Assembly (NCBI GenBank): GCA_026004675.1
Contig: BPJP01000001.1
Location: 310,001 to 374,000, forward strand
Length of the DNA stretch: 64,000 nucleotides
Origin: Gemmatales bacterium
GTDB taxonomy: Bacteria > Planctomycetota > Planctomycetia > Gemmatales > Gemmataceae
Reading direction: 5' to 3'
The notes beneath the pieces are model-generated. The model did no database searches, was not told the DNA's origin, and was given only the letters and a program-made list of their open reading frames with translations. Positions 18,320 to 29,440 of this stretch are shown piece by piece. Numbering within the stretch: position 1 is the first letter of the stretch; every line of letters starts with the position of its first letter. The position numbers and the translations under genes were made by a program.

Positions 18320-20181
18320 ATGTGGCGGTCACGGAATTTCTGGTGGTTGTTCGGCAGTTTTACATCGCTGCTCGTTTTGTCGCTTGCCCTGGCGAGCTCT
18401 CTGGTCGTGCACCGCATCGAGAGCACCTTCAACCAGCGATTCGAAGACGAGTTTGCGTTCCAAAGCGTTTCTCGTTCGCGAAGTTATCGAAGCGTCCACG
18501 CCGAAGTCAGGGCGATCTTGGCAACGACAGGTGGAAGAACTCGCCAGGAAGACCGACACGCGAATCACGCTAATTTCTCCTGATGACGACGTGTTGGCCG
18601 ATTCGCACAGTAATCCACAGGAAAGAAATGTGGAAAACCAGGGACACCGCAAAAGAAGTTCTGCAGGCTCGTCGCAGCGGAATGGGAGTGGTTCGGTTGC
18701 ATCCACCCGGCACGGGGGAGTCGCCGATTTTGTTCGTAGCGATTTCCGCACGCCAGCCAAGAGGGGAAGTAGACATCATTCGAGTCTCGATGCCCCTGGA
18801 CGAATTGGAAGAACAACTTGCCGGACTGAAACAGGTCATGTGGACGGTTGCCGGCGTGTCTGTCGGAGCGTCTTTGCTTCTGGCGTGCTGGCTGGCCCGC
18901 CGCACAATCAGACCAATGCAGATGCTGCTCGACGGCGCGCAACATTTGGCCTCAGGCGATTATGGCCACAAGCTGAACGTCTATGAACATGACGACCTTG
19001 CCCCTGTGGCCCAGGCATTCAACCACATGAGCGAGCGCTTGGCGGCACAATTCGCACGAATCGAAGAAGATCGGCAACAGTTGCGCGCCGTTCTCAGCAG
19101 CATGATCGAAGGAGTCATTGCCATCGATGCCGAGCAACGGATTCTCTTTACCAATGACCGGGCGGAGGAACCCTTTTGGACATCGAGAAATCGGCGGCAG
19201 GACGCAAATTGTGGGAAGTGGTACGCCATCGTACCATTCTCGAAATCGCCCAACGGGTTCTCGACGGTCCTCAGATCTGTTCCGGCGAACTCGACTGGCA
19301 AGGACCGGTGTCGACCAGGCGATTGACGCTCCATGCGGCTCGTCTGGCGGGGTCGAACGCCGCCGGCGCGGTTTTGGTCGTTCACGATACGACGGAATTG
19401 CGCCCGCCTGGAACAGATTCGCCAGGAATTCGTCGGCAACGTATCGCACGAACTGAAAACGCCATTATCCGTAATAAAAGCTTCGGTGGAAACCCTGCTC
19501 GACGGCGCGGCCGACGACGCAAACTATCGCGACTCATTTCTCAAACGTATCGAGGAGCAGGCCGACCGCCTGCATGCCTTGATCCTCGATCTGCTCAGTT
19601 TGAACCGAATCGAGTCGGGGACCGAGGTCTTCGATTTTCAGCCAGTACCGCTGGCGACTGTCGTGCTGTCGGCCGTGGATCGCCAACGTGGACGGGCCGA
19701 AGCGAAGAAGCAGAACTTGTTGGTCATGGTCCCGGATGGACGAGGCGGCTTTCAACCTTTCAGGGATGCCACCGCGATGCCGGATTTGTTCGCCTGGGCG
19801 GATGTGGACGCTGTTTCTCAGATTCTGGACAATCTGATCGACAACGCCTTGAAATACACTCCTGAGAAAGGAACGATCACAGTACGCTGGTTTGCCAGTG
19901 GCGGAAATGCTTGTTTGCAAGTAGAAGATACCGGAATCGGCATTCCGCAGGCCGACTTGCCGAGAATCTTTGAACGTTTCTATCGGGTTGACAAAGCCCG
20001 CTCGCGGGAATTGGGAGGAACGGGATTGGGTCTGGCGATTGTCAAGCATTTGACACAGGCAATGCGTGGCAGCGTGCAAGTGCGAAGCGAAATCGGTGCC
20101 GGCACCACTTTTACCGTCTCACTTCCTTTGGCATCTTCATCGGAATTTTTCGCCTTACCTTCATCTAAACTTCACCGGTAG
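18320..20181 (+). CDS. phoR: PhoR-like sensor histidine kinase, frameshifted
   Basis: Reconstructed in order: an N-terminal helix (WWLFGSFTSLLVLSLAL), an extracytoplasmic sensor region, a second helix (WTVAGVSVGASLLLACWLA), HAMP (RRTIRPMQMLLDGAQHLASG), a short PAS region (LSSMIEGVIAIDAEQRILF), the H-box NVSHELKTPLSVIKASVE, N-box NLIDNALKYTP, G1 DTGIGIP, F-box FERFYRVDK and G2 GGTGLGLAIVKH. Frame changes near 18453, 18625, about 19150 (two bases) and 19404 are extra bases in short homopolymers. Phosphate-limitation sensing is inferred from the neighbouring phoU and phoB genes. Confidence 0.85.
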
Positions 20182-20214
20182 CGGCTAATCTGTGAACGCG
20201 TAGGAAGCACCACA

Positions 20215-20884
20215 ATGTCAAAACACTTTTGAACGCGACTTGGACAAACTTCAACAGGATTTGTTGACCCTGGCGGCGTCGGTCGAAGAGGCCATTCATC
20301 AGGCGATTCGTGCCCTGCATGAGCGATCAGCGGCGCCGGCGGAAATGGTCATCGCCGGAGGAAAGCCAGATCGATCTTGAAGAAAAGCACGTGGAAGAGG
20401 AATGCTTAAAATTGCTGGCTTTGCATCAACCGGTGGCTGGCGATCTCCGGCGGATTATCGCCGCTCTGAAGATCAACAATGACCTCGAACGGATGGCAGA
20501 CCTCGCGGAAGAGAAATCCTCCGAACGAGCGCTTGCCTTGGGCCAATACCCGGAAATCCCGATTCCCGATGATTTGCAGCAGATGACGGACGGTAACTAC
20601 GAAAATGGTTCGCAATAGCTTGGATGCGTTTGTCAACATGGATGGGAAAGCCGCTCGCAATGTTTGCCGTCTCGACGATGAAGCGGATCGGTTTGAATCG
20701 CGAGATCATTGAAGAAATCATCGAGATCATGCAGCGCTCACCGGAACTGGTGAAACCAGGGCTGTCGCTATTCAGCGCCGTCCGGCATCTGGAGCGCATC
20801 GCTGATCACGCTACCAACATCGCCGAAGATGTCGTGTATCTGGTAGAAGGGGAGATCATTCGCCATCAACCTGCTAGTAAATAG
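20215..20884 (+). CDS. phoU: Phosphate signalling regulator PhoU, frameshifted
   Basis: The ATG at 20215 begins MSKHF and then hits a stop because TTTT at 20227-20230 has one T too many. Restored, it reads ERDLDKLQQDLLTLAASVEE, then HVEEECLKLLALHQPVAGDL, RRIIAALKINNDLERMADLA and SLFSAVRHLERIADHATNIA. These are the two three-helix PhoU repeats with their E/DXXXD metal-cluster motifs. Further extra bases lie at 20360, 20592 and 20692. PhoU connects phosphate transport to PhoR kinase activity. No pst transporter genes are in the window. It lies between phoR and phoB on the same strand. Confidence 0.88.
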
Positions 20885-20991
20885 GATCCCGACCAAAGCA
20901 TGAAGCGACATCATGGCAGAAGAAGCTGGAGACATTCCGCCGGCAGAACATCCCGGCGAGGATGAAACAGCATGGAAACGTAAACCTACAC

Positions 20992-21685
20992 ATGGCCCGA
21001 CCCAGAATACTCGTAATCGAAGACGAACGCGACCTGACGGACGTTCTAGCCTATAACCTCGAACGAGAAGGCTACGAACCGATCGTCGTGCACGATGGTC
21101 TGGAGGGATTGAGAAAAGCTCAGTCTCTGCCTGTCGATCTTATCATTCTCGACTTGATGTTGCCAACCATGGACGGGCTGGACGTTTGCCGACAACTGCG
21201 GGGCGAACGAACGCACCCGCGATATTCCCATCATCATTCTCACTGCCAAATCGGAAGAGACGGATCAAATCATCGGGTTTTCGCTGGGCGCCGACGATTA
21301 CGTTACCAAACCGTTCAGTGTCAAAGTTCTCTTACAACGGATCAAGGCGCTTCGGCGGCGTCTGGAACCGGCTGCCGATTCCAGCGACGTCATTGAACAT
21401 CTTGGCGTTCGCATCGACCGGATTCGGCATCAGGCGTCCGCTGACGGCAGAATCCTCGATCTGACACCGACCGAATTCCGCCTTTTGGAATGTCTGCTTC
21501 GGCAACCGGGCAGGGCGTTTACACGCAGCCAACTGATGGATGCTGCTATGGGCGAAAATGCAATAGTGCTGGAACGAACCATTGATGTCCATATCAAGTC
21601 TCTACGTCGCAAACTCAAAAAATCAGCGTCCCTTTTGGAAACGGTTCGTGGGGTAGGCTACCGGTTCAAGGAAAAGGAGCAGTGA
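20992..21685 (+). CDS. phoB: PhoB-like response regulator, one frameshift
   Basis: Begins MARPRILVIEDERDLTDVLA, a receiver domain with acidic pocket ED and phospho-acceptor D in LIILDLMLPTMDG, and conserved T and K in ILTAKSEE and DDYVTKPFS. An OmpR-type winged helix follows (DLTPTEFRLLECLLRQPGRA, TIDVHIKSLRRKL, VRGVGYRF). The only break is a run GGGG at 21200-21203 that should be GGG. About 107 bases follow phoU. An ATG at 20913 opens a short frame that could be a mis-read N-terminal extension. The gene order phoR-phoU-phoB is reversed from the common phoB-phoR-phoU. Confidence 0.9.
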
Positions 21686-21703
21686 AAATCTGAATCCCAT
21701 CGG

Positions 21704-23108
21704 TCAAACGACGGCATCATCGCCCTGATGAGCCCATTTCATCACCCGCCGCGTTACGTCCGCCGCTTGCCTGCTGTTTAACGGCGGCATCGGTTCACCG
21801 AGTTTCAATCCCAGATCGACCCCAAGTCGGCGTTGCACCACGTCAGCAGTGGCCAGGGCGATTTCCCGGTTAGGCAGCCGTGCGATGTCCCGTAACGCGG
21901 TTATCGCGCCGGCGTGTTCTCCTTCGGACAAGAGAGCTTCCGCTGCGATCAGCCGCAATGGTGCGGCGTTCATCGGATCGAGCAATTTTTCTTGCAGAGG
22001 CTTGTCAAGCAGACCATTCGCTGCCAACAGTTGTGTCAACCCAATGCGCAGCACAACAGGAGCGTGCATATCGGACACTTGGCGACGCAGATTCGCGATC
22101 AGTTGCTGGTCGGCTTTTTTCGTTTAATGCTCGTTCGTAATGGGCCACGAGGGTCAAGGAAGCCCGCATGGCCAGGGCTCCCGTCTCTGCCGTCCAGGCT
22201 TGCAAATCGTTTATTGCTTCGGTGCAAAACAATGGTCCGTGATGGATGAGCGGACCGTCATCCTGAAGGGCTGGATCGGAGAGCGCTCTGCGAACCGGTT
22301 CGCGCAGCCAAATCCAGCGATTCTCCGTGTCCCAAAGAAGTGCTTCATTGGCAGCGCGGCGAACTCTTGAGGATGGGTCGCGCATAAACGCCGCGACTTT
22401 TTCGCCCAAGGTACGATCGGTGACGTTGGCCAGGGCACTGATAGCCGCCGCTCGAACTTCCGGTTCGGGCGACTGCTGAGCCACTTCCAGAAGGAGTTCC
22501 GCCTGGCCCGGCCGCAGATCGCGATGGTATTCCAGGGCGGCCAGTGCCGCCAGCCTGACTTGAGCGGATTCGTGACGCAATAAAGCAAAAGCTGGCGTGA
22601 CATCCGCTTTCAACATCGCCCGAAACGCTTTTACATCGGGTAAATCCTTGATCTCTTCCAGATTCGAGGGCCAGTCCTGACGATCAGCAAGTCGCTGTGC
22701 CATCAAGTACGCTTGGTGCAACTCGCGTGCTCCGGAATCCGCCACCACCTGCAATCCGAAAAGAATAAGGGCGGCCACCAGCAAAACGGCCTGCGCCAAG
22801 CGCAAATACCAATCCTGAGCCTGAACCGTACCAAGACCCATCCAAATCCAACCCAGGGCGATCAAATAGAGCATCAAGGGGAACACGGCCAAGCGGTTGT
22901 TCCAGGCGACGCGGGCTGAAAAGATACAACGAACTGACAATGACTTGAAAACCTGTGCCTAACCACAAGATATCCCTGGGATTTACCGGCACTTCCTGCC
23001 CAGAGCGTGACTAGCAAGGAGAACGACGATTGGCAAAAGCAACGCGCCGACACGCAACAGCAGCACGCCCGGGCGAGATCGTTGCATAATAGGATTCGGC
23101 ATCGACAT
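21704..23108 (-). CDS. Membrane-anchored HEAT-repeat protein, frameshifted
   Basis: The N-terminal part has four hydrophobic segments (PGVLLLRVGALLLPIVVLLA, LGTGFQVIVSSLYLF, FPLMLYLIALGWIWMGL, LAQAVLLVAALILFGLQVV). A cytoplasmic HEAT-like array follows (LRHESAQVRLAALAALEYH, EPEVRAAAISALANVTDR, DPSSRVRRAANEALLW, APLRLIAAEALLSEGEHAGA). Breaks are an extra T/A in the six-base run at 22115-22120, an extra base at 22919-22922 and one near 22999 that looks like a lost base. The start at 23108 is tentative because it lacks a clear ribosome-binding site. It ends 18 bases from phoB, convergent. A protein-interaction scaffold is likely; partners are unknown. Confidence 0.7.
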
Positions 23109-23278
23109 GAAGACTGCACTGCCACTAGGCGCCGGTGAAGATGATGGTCCCCGGTAACGGCACGGAAACTCGCTTCGTAGACCCCCATTTTTAGTTAGTA
23201 TGGGCCATATTTCCGGTTCAGGTCAAGCACCAAGTAAAAGTCTGAAAACAACTTGTCCTAAATTTGGGAGATGGCGAA

Positions 23279-24185
23279 TCAGGGCTGGCAGTTTGCCGCG
23301 GCATTCGCGGTTTCCTTGGAAGCAATCGCATACCGGACGAGCTTCGTTCGCGGTGCCACGCGAATAGCCCGCACGATTCCCAACCATCCCAACGCGCGGA
23401 TCACGTAAAAACTGATATCGATCTCGAACCAGTGAAAGCCCTGGTTGGCCGAACTTTGATAGCGATGGTGTGGTTGTTATGCCAGCCCTCGCCGAGAGTA
23501 AGTAGCGCCACGAGCAAATTGTTGCGGCTGGTATCGCCAGTGATATAACGTTGTCGCCCAAAGATGTGGCAGATCGACATTGACACAGAATGTTGCATGG
23601 TACAGCAGGACAGTGCTGACAAAGAACCCCCCACACAAGCCCGGCCCAGCCGAGCCACAGCCAGCAGGCGCTAGCAAGAACGACTCCAGGTACCCAGTGG
23701 AAGCGGTCGAGCCACCCTCAACTCTGGATACGACGCGCAGATCGCGCACGGCACGATCATCGGGCACGTTTGTACTTGTCGGAGGAAAGAATCCAGCCAA
23801 GATGCGCCCACCAGAAGCCGCGCAAGGGGGAATGCGGATCGTCTTGCTGGTCGGAATACCGATGATGATGCCGGTGATGCCCCGCCCACCAGATCGGGCC
23901 TTTTTGCATCGCACTACAGCCAAGACACGCCAGAACGAATTGAAAGGCACGACTCGTTTGAAACGAGCGATGTGAAAAATAGCGGTGATAGCCGGCCGTG
24001 ATGCCGAACATGCGAATAAAGTACAAAAAAGCGCATAGTCCCAGCGACCAGAGGTCTGGCTGCACAAAAATTGTGGCCAAACAAGCAACATGTAACGCGA
24101 AAAACGGAACAGTGGACAACCACTCGAATGTTCCCGATTGAACCTTGTTTCTGCGACCGGCCTTTTTCTTTGGCCTTCGCACCAC
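23279..24185 (-). CDS. Acyl-CoA / fatty-acid desaturase, frameshifted
   Basis: The three histidine boxes of membrane desaturases are visible: [25 protein letters not shown] and EGWHNNH. Helices [14 protein letters not shown] and [14 protein letters not shown] lie between. The fourth conserved histidine region is [20 protein letters not shown] after correcting the frame. It introduces a double bond into acyl chains at the membrane, using a di-iron centre. The intact first block starts at a GTG at 24185; a strong GAGGAGG lies about 45 bases further upstream without an in-frame ATG, so the true start may be displaced by an error. The last residues (to the stop at 23279) depend on the corrected frame. 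Confidence 0.78.
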
Positions 24186-24278
24186 GGATGGAGAAAGTAG
24201 CGATGGCTGGACCTCCTCTTACTGCTGTCAGATCGCCCACATGCTTTGTTGCGGACAATTCTATCGTTGATACCGGGA

Positions 24279-25230
24279 TTATGTTAAGGCGAAGACGATA
24301 ATGAATGCACCACCAGCTAAAAAGCCGAGCATATGCTGATACCTTTCCAGGCGCTGGTCGATTTCCTTTCGGTCGGTGCGCAAGAGCCGATTGAGCCCGA
24401 AGTCCTCGACAGTGAGGGCTGGCGACAACGGTACCATAAGCCATTGCTCGGCGCAAGCGTCCGGGCGGGCGGGGTGTCATCGGATTGCAAATAGCCCATC
24501 AGGCCACCGGCAAAACTATCGCCCGCTCCGGTCGGATCGATCACGGTTTCCGTCGGGTAGGCGGGTACAACAAAGATTCCATCTTGGCTAAACAGCATGG
24601 CTCCATGTTCGCCTTTTTTTCAGGATGACGAATTTCGGACCCATTTTACGAATTTCCTGCCCTGCCTGAACCAGATTATCCTTAGCCGTCAATAAGCGCG
24701 CCTCGCTATCGTTGAGCAATAGCCCATCGAGCCGAGGCAAAAGAGCCATCAGCTCATCGTGTTGCGTCTCGATCCACAAGTCCATCGTATCCCGCGAGGA
24801 CCAATGACGGTTTTTTGATTTGATCGAGCACTTTGATCTGGGTTACCGGACTGCTGTTCGCGAGAAAGACATGCGAGCTATCTCGGAACGCCTCGGGTAG
24901 TTCAGGTTCAAATTCGCCAAAGACATTCAAAATGCACTTCCAATGTGTCGCGGGTGGTTCATGTCACTGTGGTAGCGACCGCGCCAAGAAAACGTTCTTC
25001 CCCGGTTTGACGACCAGTCCCCGCGTGTCCAATACCGCGTTGTTCGAACAGGTGCCGGTGTTTTTCTGGAAAGTCGTCACGCGACAATTCCGACCAATCG
25101 CGGCTTTGTGACAAAAACTTGCCGGCATATGCCGAAAAAAAGTGGCCGATCCCCCCAGCACATTGTCCACCGAACCTGTTGGCGCGGCAATCGAATCAAA
25201 GGCAATAGACCCAACAACAAGCAATGACAT
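24279..25230 (-). CDS. PfkB-family sugar kinase, frameshifted
   Basis: Starts MSLLVVGSIAFDSIAAPTGS with the N-terminal PfkB pattern NVLGGSATFF. The middle frame carries DGLLLNDSEARLLTAKDNL, and the C-terminal signature with anion hole and catalytic aspartate is VIDPTGAGDSFAGGLMGYL. Reading the last segment in a corrected frame gives FGLNRLLRTDRKEIDQRLER and a stop at 24279. At least three frame changes occur. Ribokinase-like enzymes phosphorylate sugars or nucleosides; the substrate is not deducible. It is divergent from the sulfatase, with 135 bases between the starts. Confidence 0.8.
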
Positions 25231-25365
25231 CACAGAATCCCAAAGACTCGCCCGATAGCTCCAAAGACCTGAAGCGTCTCTGGTCTTTGCCATTTCTTTT
25301 TTCGGCAAAAACAATTACGTTATTATACGAAATTGGTCACGAATCGTCTGCCGAGGATTCCAGCG

Positions 25366-26989
25366 ATGCACACCCGTTGTTATCTTTTCCTTTTGGCATT
25401 TTCGGCTCTGGTCGCTGATACGACGCCTGGTGCAGAACCTGCCAGGCCGAACATCTTGTTTGCTATCGCCGATGATTGGGGATGGCCTCACGCCGGCGCT
25501 TACGGCGACCCTGTTGTCAAAACCCCGACATTTGACCGGTTGGCGAAAGAGGGGATTTTGTTTCGACACGCTTACGTCTCCTCGCCGTCCTGCACGCCTT
25601 CGCGCAGCGCCATCCTGACGGGGCAATGGCATTGGCGTTTGGAAGCCGGTGCGAACTTGTGGTGCGTTTTTCCTGACAAATTCTCAACCTATCCGGAAAT
25701 CCTCGAAAAAGCCGGTTATTTTACTGGAGTAACAGGCAAAGGTTGGGGGCCGGGGCGGACCGAAACCCCGGATCGGCCGCTGGCTGGGCGCCGTTATCGG
25801 AGTTTTCAGGCATTCCTGAAAGAACGTCCCAAAGGAAAGCCCTTCTGCTTTTGGTTGGGAAGCAGCGACCCTCACCGCCCCTATCAAGAAGGCTCGGGCG
25901 AAAAAAGCGGTATGGACCTCTCTCGCATCAAACTATTTGCTTGTTTTCCTGACCACCCGGTCGTCCGAAGCGACGTGGCGGATTATTACTACGAGGTGCA
26001 ACGATTCGATCGGCTGGTAGGCTCGGCGCTTCAGTCACTTGCTGCAATCGGAGAACTCGACAATACGCTCGTTTTCATGACGGGCGACCACGGTATGCCA
26101 TTCCCGCGCTGCAAAGCCAACAATTACGACAGCGGAACGCGCGTGCCACTAGCTGCACGGGTGGCCGGCCAAGATCAAAGGCGGACGGGTTGTCGACGAC
26201 TTCGTCAGTCTGACCGATTTGGCTCCCACCTTTCTAGAAATCGCGGGGGATCGCCATTCCGGACGACATGACTGGGCGAAGCCTGTTGGGCGTTTTTGCG
26301 CAGCGAAAAATCGGGCCCGCGTTGACCCGAAGCGCGACTATGTCCTCACAGGCAAAGAAAGACACGTACCCGCTCAAGAAAAACCGGACATGGGAGGGTA
26401 TCCCTGCCGCTCGATCCGCACATATGACTTTCTCTACATTCGCAACTTCACGCCCCAGCGATGGCCGGCCGGAACCCCCGACTACAAAAAATGCCACTCT
26501 CGCAGGAGCCTGGCTGGCCGACTGCGATAACGGGCCAACCAAATATTACATGGTCGAAAACCGCGACAAAGATGAGCAGCACCGCCGACTGTATCAACTG
26601 GCTTTTGGCAAGCGTCCGGCTGAAGAGTTGTACGATCTTCAAAAAGACCCGCACCAACTCGCCAACGTGGCCGAGAAAGCCGATTACCGAAAAATCAAGG
26701 AACAACTATCAGCCCAACTCATGGAAGAACTGCGGGAAAACAAAAGACCCTCGCGTCTTGGGAAACGGAGACACAGTTCGACAGCTATAAGTACCTCGGC
26801 GGCGCCCCCGCGCTTCCCTGGTTTCAAGAAAAAAACCATAATACCGAAACGGTCGATGATTGGACGCCAATCGTTCGTCTTGCTTCGAAAAGCCTATTTG
26901 AAAGTGGGATCGTCCGAATCGACATCGGGCGCATACGGCAAGAGATGGCCGTCGTCACGGCAAGAGAGCGAGAGCCGCGGAAATCATAA
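25366..26989 (+). CDS. Sulfatase (formylglycine-dependent), frameshifted
   Basis: An exported protein (signal RCYLFLLAFSALVADTTPGA) with the alkaline-phosphatase-like sulfatase fold: metal ligands in NILFAIADDWGWPHAGAYGD, the maturation motif SPSCTPSRSAILTGQ with cysteine (C-T-P-S-R) for FGE conversion, SSDPHRPY, and FMTGDHGMPFPRCKANNYDSG. The C-terminal part continues in other frames with LYDLQKDPHQLANVAEKADY and YKYLGGAPALP. The frame is broken from about 26160 onward. The restored length is about 540 residues, normal for the family. It hydrolyses sulfate esters, probably on polysaccharides outside the cytoplasm. The exact C-terminus at 26989 is my reading and is uncertain. Confidence 0.85.
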
Positions 26990-27211
26990 GGGCAATGGCT
27001 CCGCAGAACATCGGTCCCGCAAACGAATTTGCCTTTCCATGACTGTGGTAGCCGAGGCTAGCCTAGGAGCAGGCGGCGGCCTCGACGCGGAAAACCGGCT
27101 GCTTCGCATGTTGGGTCTAGTTCGGGTCGGAATCGTCGTAGAGACGGCGGCGCGTTGCACCTGCTCGGCGTCTGGCTTATGATGCGCAGATGCCCCGAAG
27201 TGGAGGTTCAC

Positions 27212-28315
27212 ATGTTTCGTCTGGTGCTTTCGGCTTTATTGGCAACAGCGATCCTGTCGCGCGAATTTGCAATCACAAGAGAAGGACAGCGATGAGTTTG
27301 CCGGCAAGAAAATCTCTGAATGGATCAAGTTACTGGAATCGCAGGAAGCCACGGTCAAACAGCGACAGGCGGCATTGATCGTCATGGATGTCGTTGGACC
27401 GAAAGCGAAAGGGGTTTCGGAAGCAGTGATCCGCGTACTCAAGCGCGACAAAGAGCCTGCCCTTCGGCGGATTGCAGCGCAAACCCTGGGCGAATGGGGA
27501 GGCGAAATCAGTGGCATTGCCGATGCTTTGGCCGAAACGGTTCAAAACCGATGAATCCGCGTTGGTGCGTTTGGCCGCAGCGAAATCCCTGGGACGGATG
27601 CAAAAAGCTGCCCAAAAACAGGGCCACCGCCTTGGTTCGTGTACTGAAAAAACGATCGCGACGGAAAAACGTTCGCGCGCGGCGGCTGCTGAGGCGATCG
27701 GCCTGATCGAAGCCGATCCCAACGATGTACTCGATGCTCTGATTCAAGCACTTCGAGACGAAAGTGCCAAAGTCCGCCTCGATGCTGTCGCGAGTATCAA
27801 TCGATTCGGGAAAAAATGCCGCTTTGGGCCGTTAATGAACTGGCCATGCTGGTCGCCGACGACAAGTCGGCTGATGTTCGCCAAAAAGGCTGCCGAAACA
27901 CTTGCCAGCTTGGGGGCGCAAGCGGCGCCTGCCGTCGACCGCCTGGCCAACGCCCTGCGCGATTCTTCGACTATGGTTCGGAGAATGGCAGCTTTAGCGC
28001 TCAGCGAGATCGGACCGAAAGCCCGCCCCCGCGCTCAAGGCGCTTAAAGAGGTTGCCGCGCGCGACAAAGACCAATTCGTCCGGGAGCATGCCGTGCGGG
28101 CTTTGGGAAAAATCGGCAAAGATGCTGTTTCCGCACTTATTGAACGTGTCGAAAAAGAACCGGTTGTGGAGGTGCGTCTTGCTGCCATTGTCGAACTAGG
28201 CAACATCGGGCCCGATGCCAAAGACGCGGTTGGGGTATTGACGGCAGCTTCCAAAGATGGCCGAAAAGCCATTCGCGACGCTGCGACGGAAGCTCTCAAG
28301 AAAATAACCAAATAA
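27212..28315 (+). CDS. Exported HEAT-repeat protein, frameshifted
   Basis: Begins MFRLVLSALLATAILS, a short signal peptide, after TGGAGG. A TTT that should be TT near 27260 moves the frame to QEKDSDEFAGKKISEWIKLL. The rest is a run of HEAT units (VKQRQAALIVMDVVGPKAKG, EPALRRIAAQTLGEWGGEIS, SALVRLAAAKSLGRMQKAA, KVRLDAVASINRFGKK, EVRLAAIVELGNIGPDAKDA) to the stop at 28315. At least three more frame changes occur up to about 28040. It lies outside the cytoplasm if the signal is used, and is a probable protein-binding scaffold. The 222 bases before it, after the sulfatase, show nothing I can assign. Confidence 0.72.
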
Positions 28316-28340
28316 GCACGTATATTATTAGCATACTCAT

Positions 28341-29396
28341 TCAAATAGCAGCTGGGTTCTTCAACAAGACAACCTGCAATTCGCAAGTCGCCGGCAAGAA
28401 GGATCGACCGACGGCGCGAGCTTTGTCGCACAGCACCTCGAAAAAACGCTTATTGTCAGCGACGAGCTGGGAAACCTCTGCCGCCGTCGTACACACCTTG
28501 ACCCGCTCGACGAGATCGTTCGGCAGTCCTGCTCCGACGCCGACCGCAGCCAGGAAGTCGAAATCCTGGCGGCTGGATGAACTATGGACCGACTCGGCTC
28601 CAGCGGCAAATTTGGCGAGTTTGCCGATCATCGCGGCTAGCGTGATTCTGGCAACCCCTTTGCTCGCCGCATACCGTAATGCATCCGCAAAGAACGGACC
28701 GATTTGGATAAAGGCTTCCGCCCTGCACGAAGGAAACATTTGCCGGGCAGCCCTCTCGCTCCGCTCTCCCACGGTAAAGACGAGGTGCTGGCATCCATAC
28801 GCACAAGCGACATCGATCGCCTGGTGCACACTCGCCAGCCATGCCGAATGAGAATAGGGAACGACGATTCCCGTCGTACCCAGAATCGAGATTCCTCCTT
28901 CGATGCCAAGTCGAGGATTAAAGGTTTTCTGTGCGAGTTTTTCGCCGTTCGGAACGGAAATCTCGACCACCACGCCAGTGCGTCCGGCTTCTTCCAATAA
29001 TGGCTGCAAATTTTCCGCAATCAATTTTCGCGGTCCAGGGTTGATGGCTGGTTCTCCAGGCGGCACGGGCAAACCTTTTTTCGTGACCAGACCGACGCCG
29101 GGTCCGCGCCGAAAGTGAATGCCTGGGTCACCACACCAGCTTACCCGAACATGGATTTCTGCTTGATGCGTGACGTCCGGATCGTCGCCGGCATCTTTGA
29201 CGACCCCCGCGATTGCTTCTTCAAGACTATGCCGACAAAACAACAACGGGAATTCGACGTTTCGACCGTTTGGCAGCACAATGGCAATGCGGGCTACATC
29301 CTCCTGACGAATGAGTGCTGTGAGAGCGGCCCTGGCAGCTGCCGCTGAACAGGCACCCGTCGTAAACCCGGTTCTCAGCGGCCTGTAGTCCTTCAT
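28341..29396 (-). CDS. cbiD: Cobalt-precorrin-5B (C1)-methyltransferase
   Basis: About 351 residues with the CbiD family signature at the N-terminus (LRTGFTTGACSAAAARAAL) and GIEGGISILGTTGIVVPYSH, GVGLVTKKGLPVPPGEPAIN and VFTVGERSERAARQMFPS. It transfers a methyl group from S-adenosylmethionine to C1 of cobalt-precorrin-5B in the anaerobic corrin pathway. The frame is open to a TTG at 29444 that overlaps the previous stop (TTGA). I favour the ATG at 29396 (MKDYRPLRTGF) on family N-terminus, although its ribosome-binding site is weak. No other cobalamin gene lies in the window. This is the first unbroken gene after the frameshift zone. Confidence 0.92.
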   Translation of the reverse strand: MKDYRPLRTGFTTGACSAAAARAALTALIRQEDVARIAIVLPNGRNVEFPLLFCRHSLEEAIAGVVKDAGDDPDVTHQAEIHVRVSWCGDPGIHFRRGPGVGLVTKKGLPVPPGEPAINPGPRKLIAENLQPLLEEAGRTGVVVEISVPNGEKLAQKTFNPRLGIEGGISILGTTGIVVPYSHSAWLASVHQAIDVACAYGCQHLVFTVGERSERAARQMFPSCRAEAFIQIGPFFADALRYAASKGVARITLAAMIGKLAKFAAGAESVHSSSSRQDFDFLAAVGVGAGLPNDLVERVKVCTTAAEVSQLVADNKRFFEVLCDKARAVGRSFLPATCELQVVLLKNPAAI

Positions 29397-29440
29397 CGCA
29401 AGGTGGTTGGCTTTCGAAGCGGAATGTGAGGCGGCGCTAA

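Noticed and set aside
15700..28100. Programmed frameshifting or alternative decoding to explain the broken genes
   Set aside because: The sites share no slippery sequence or structure, occur several times per gene and stop sharply at 28 kb. Sequence error is simpler.
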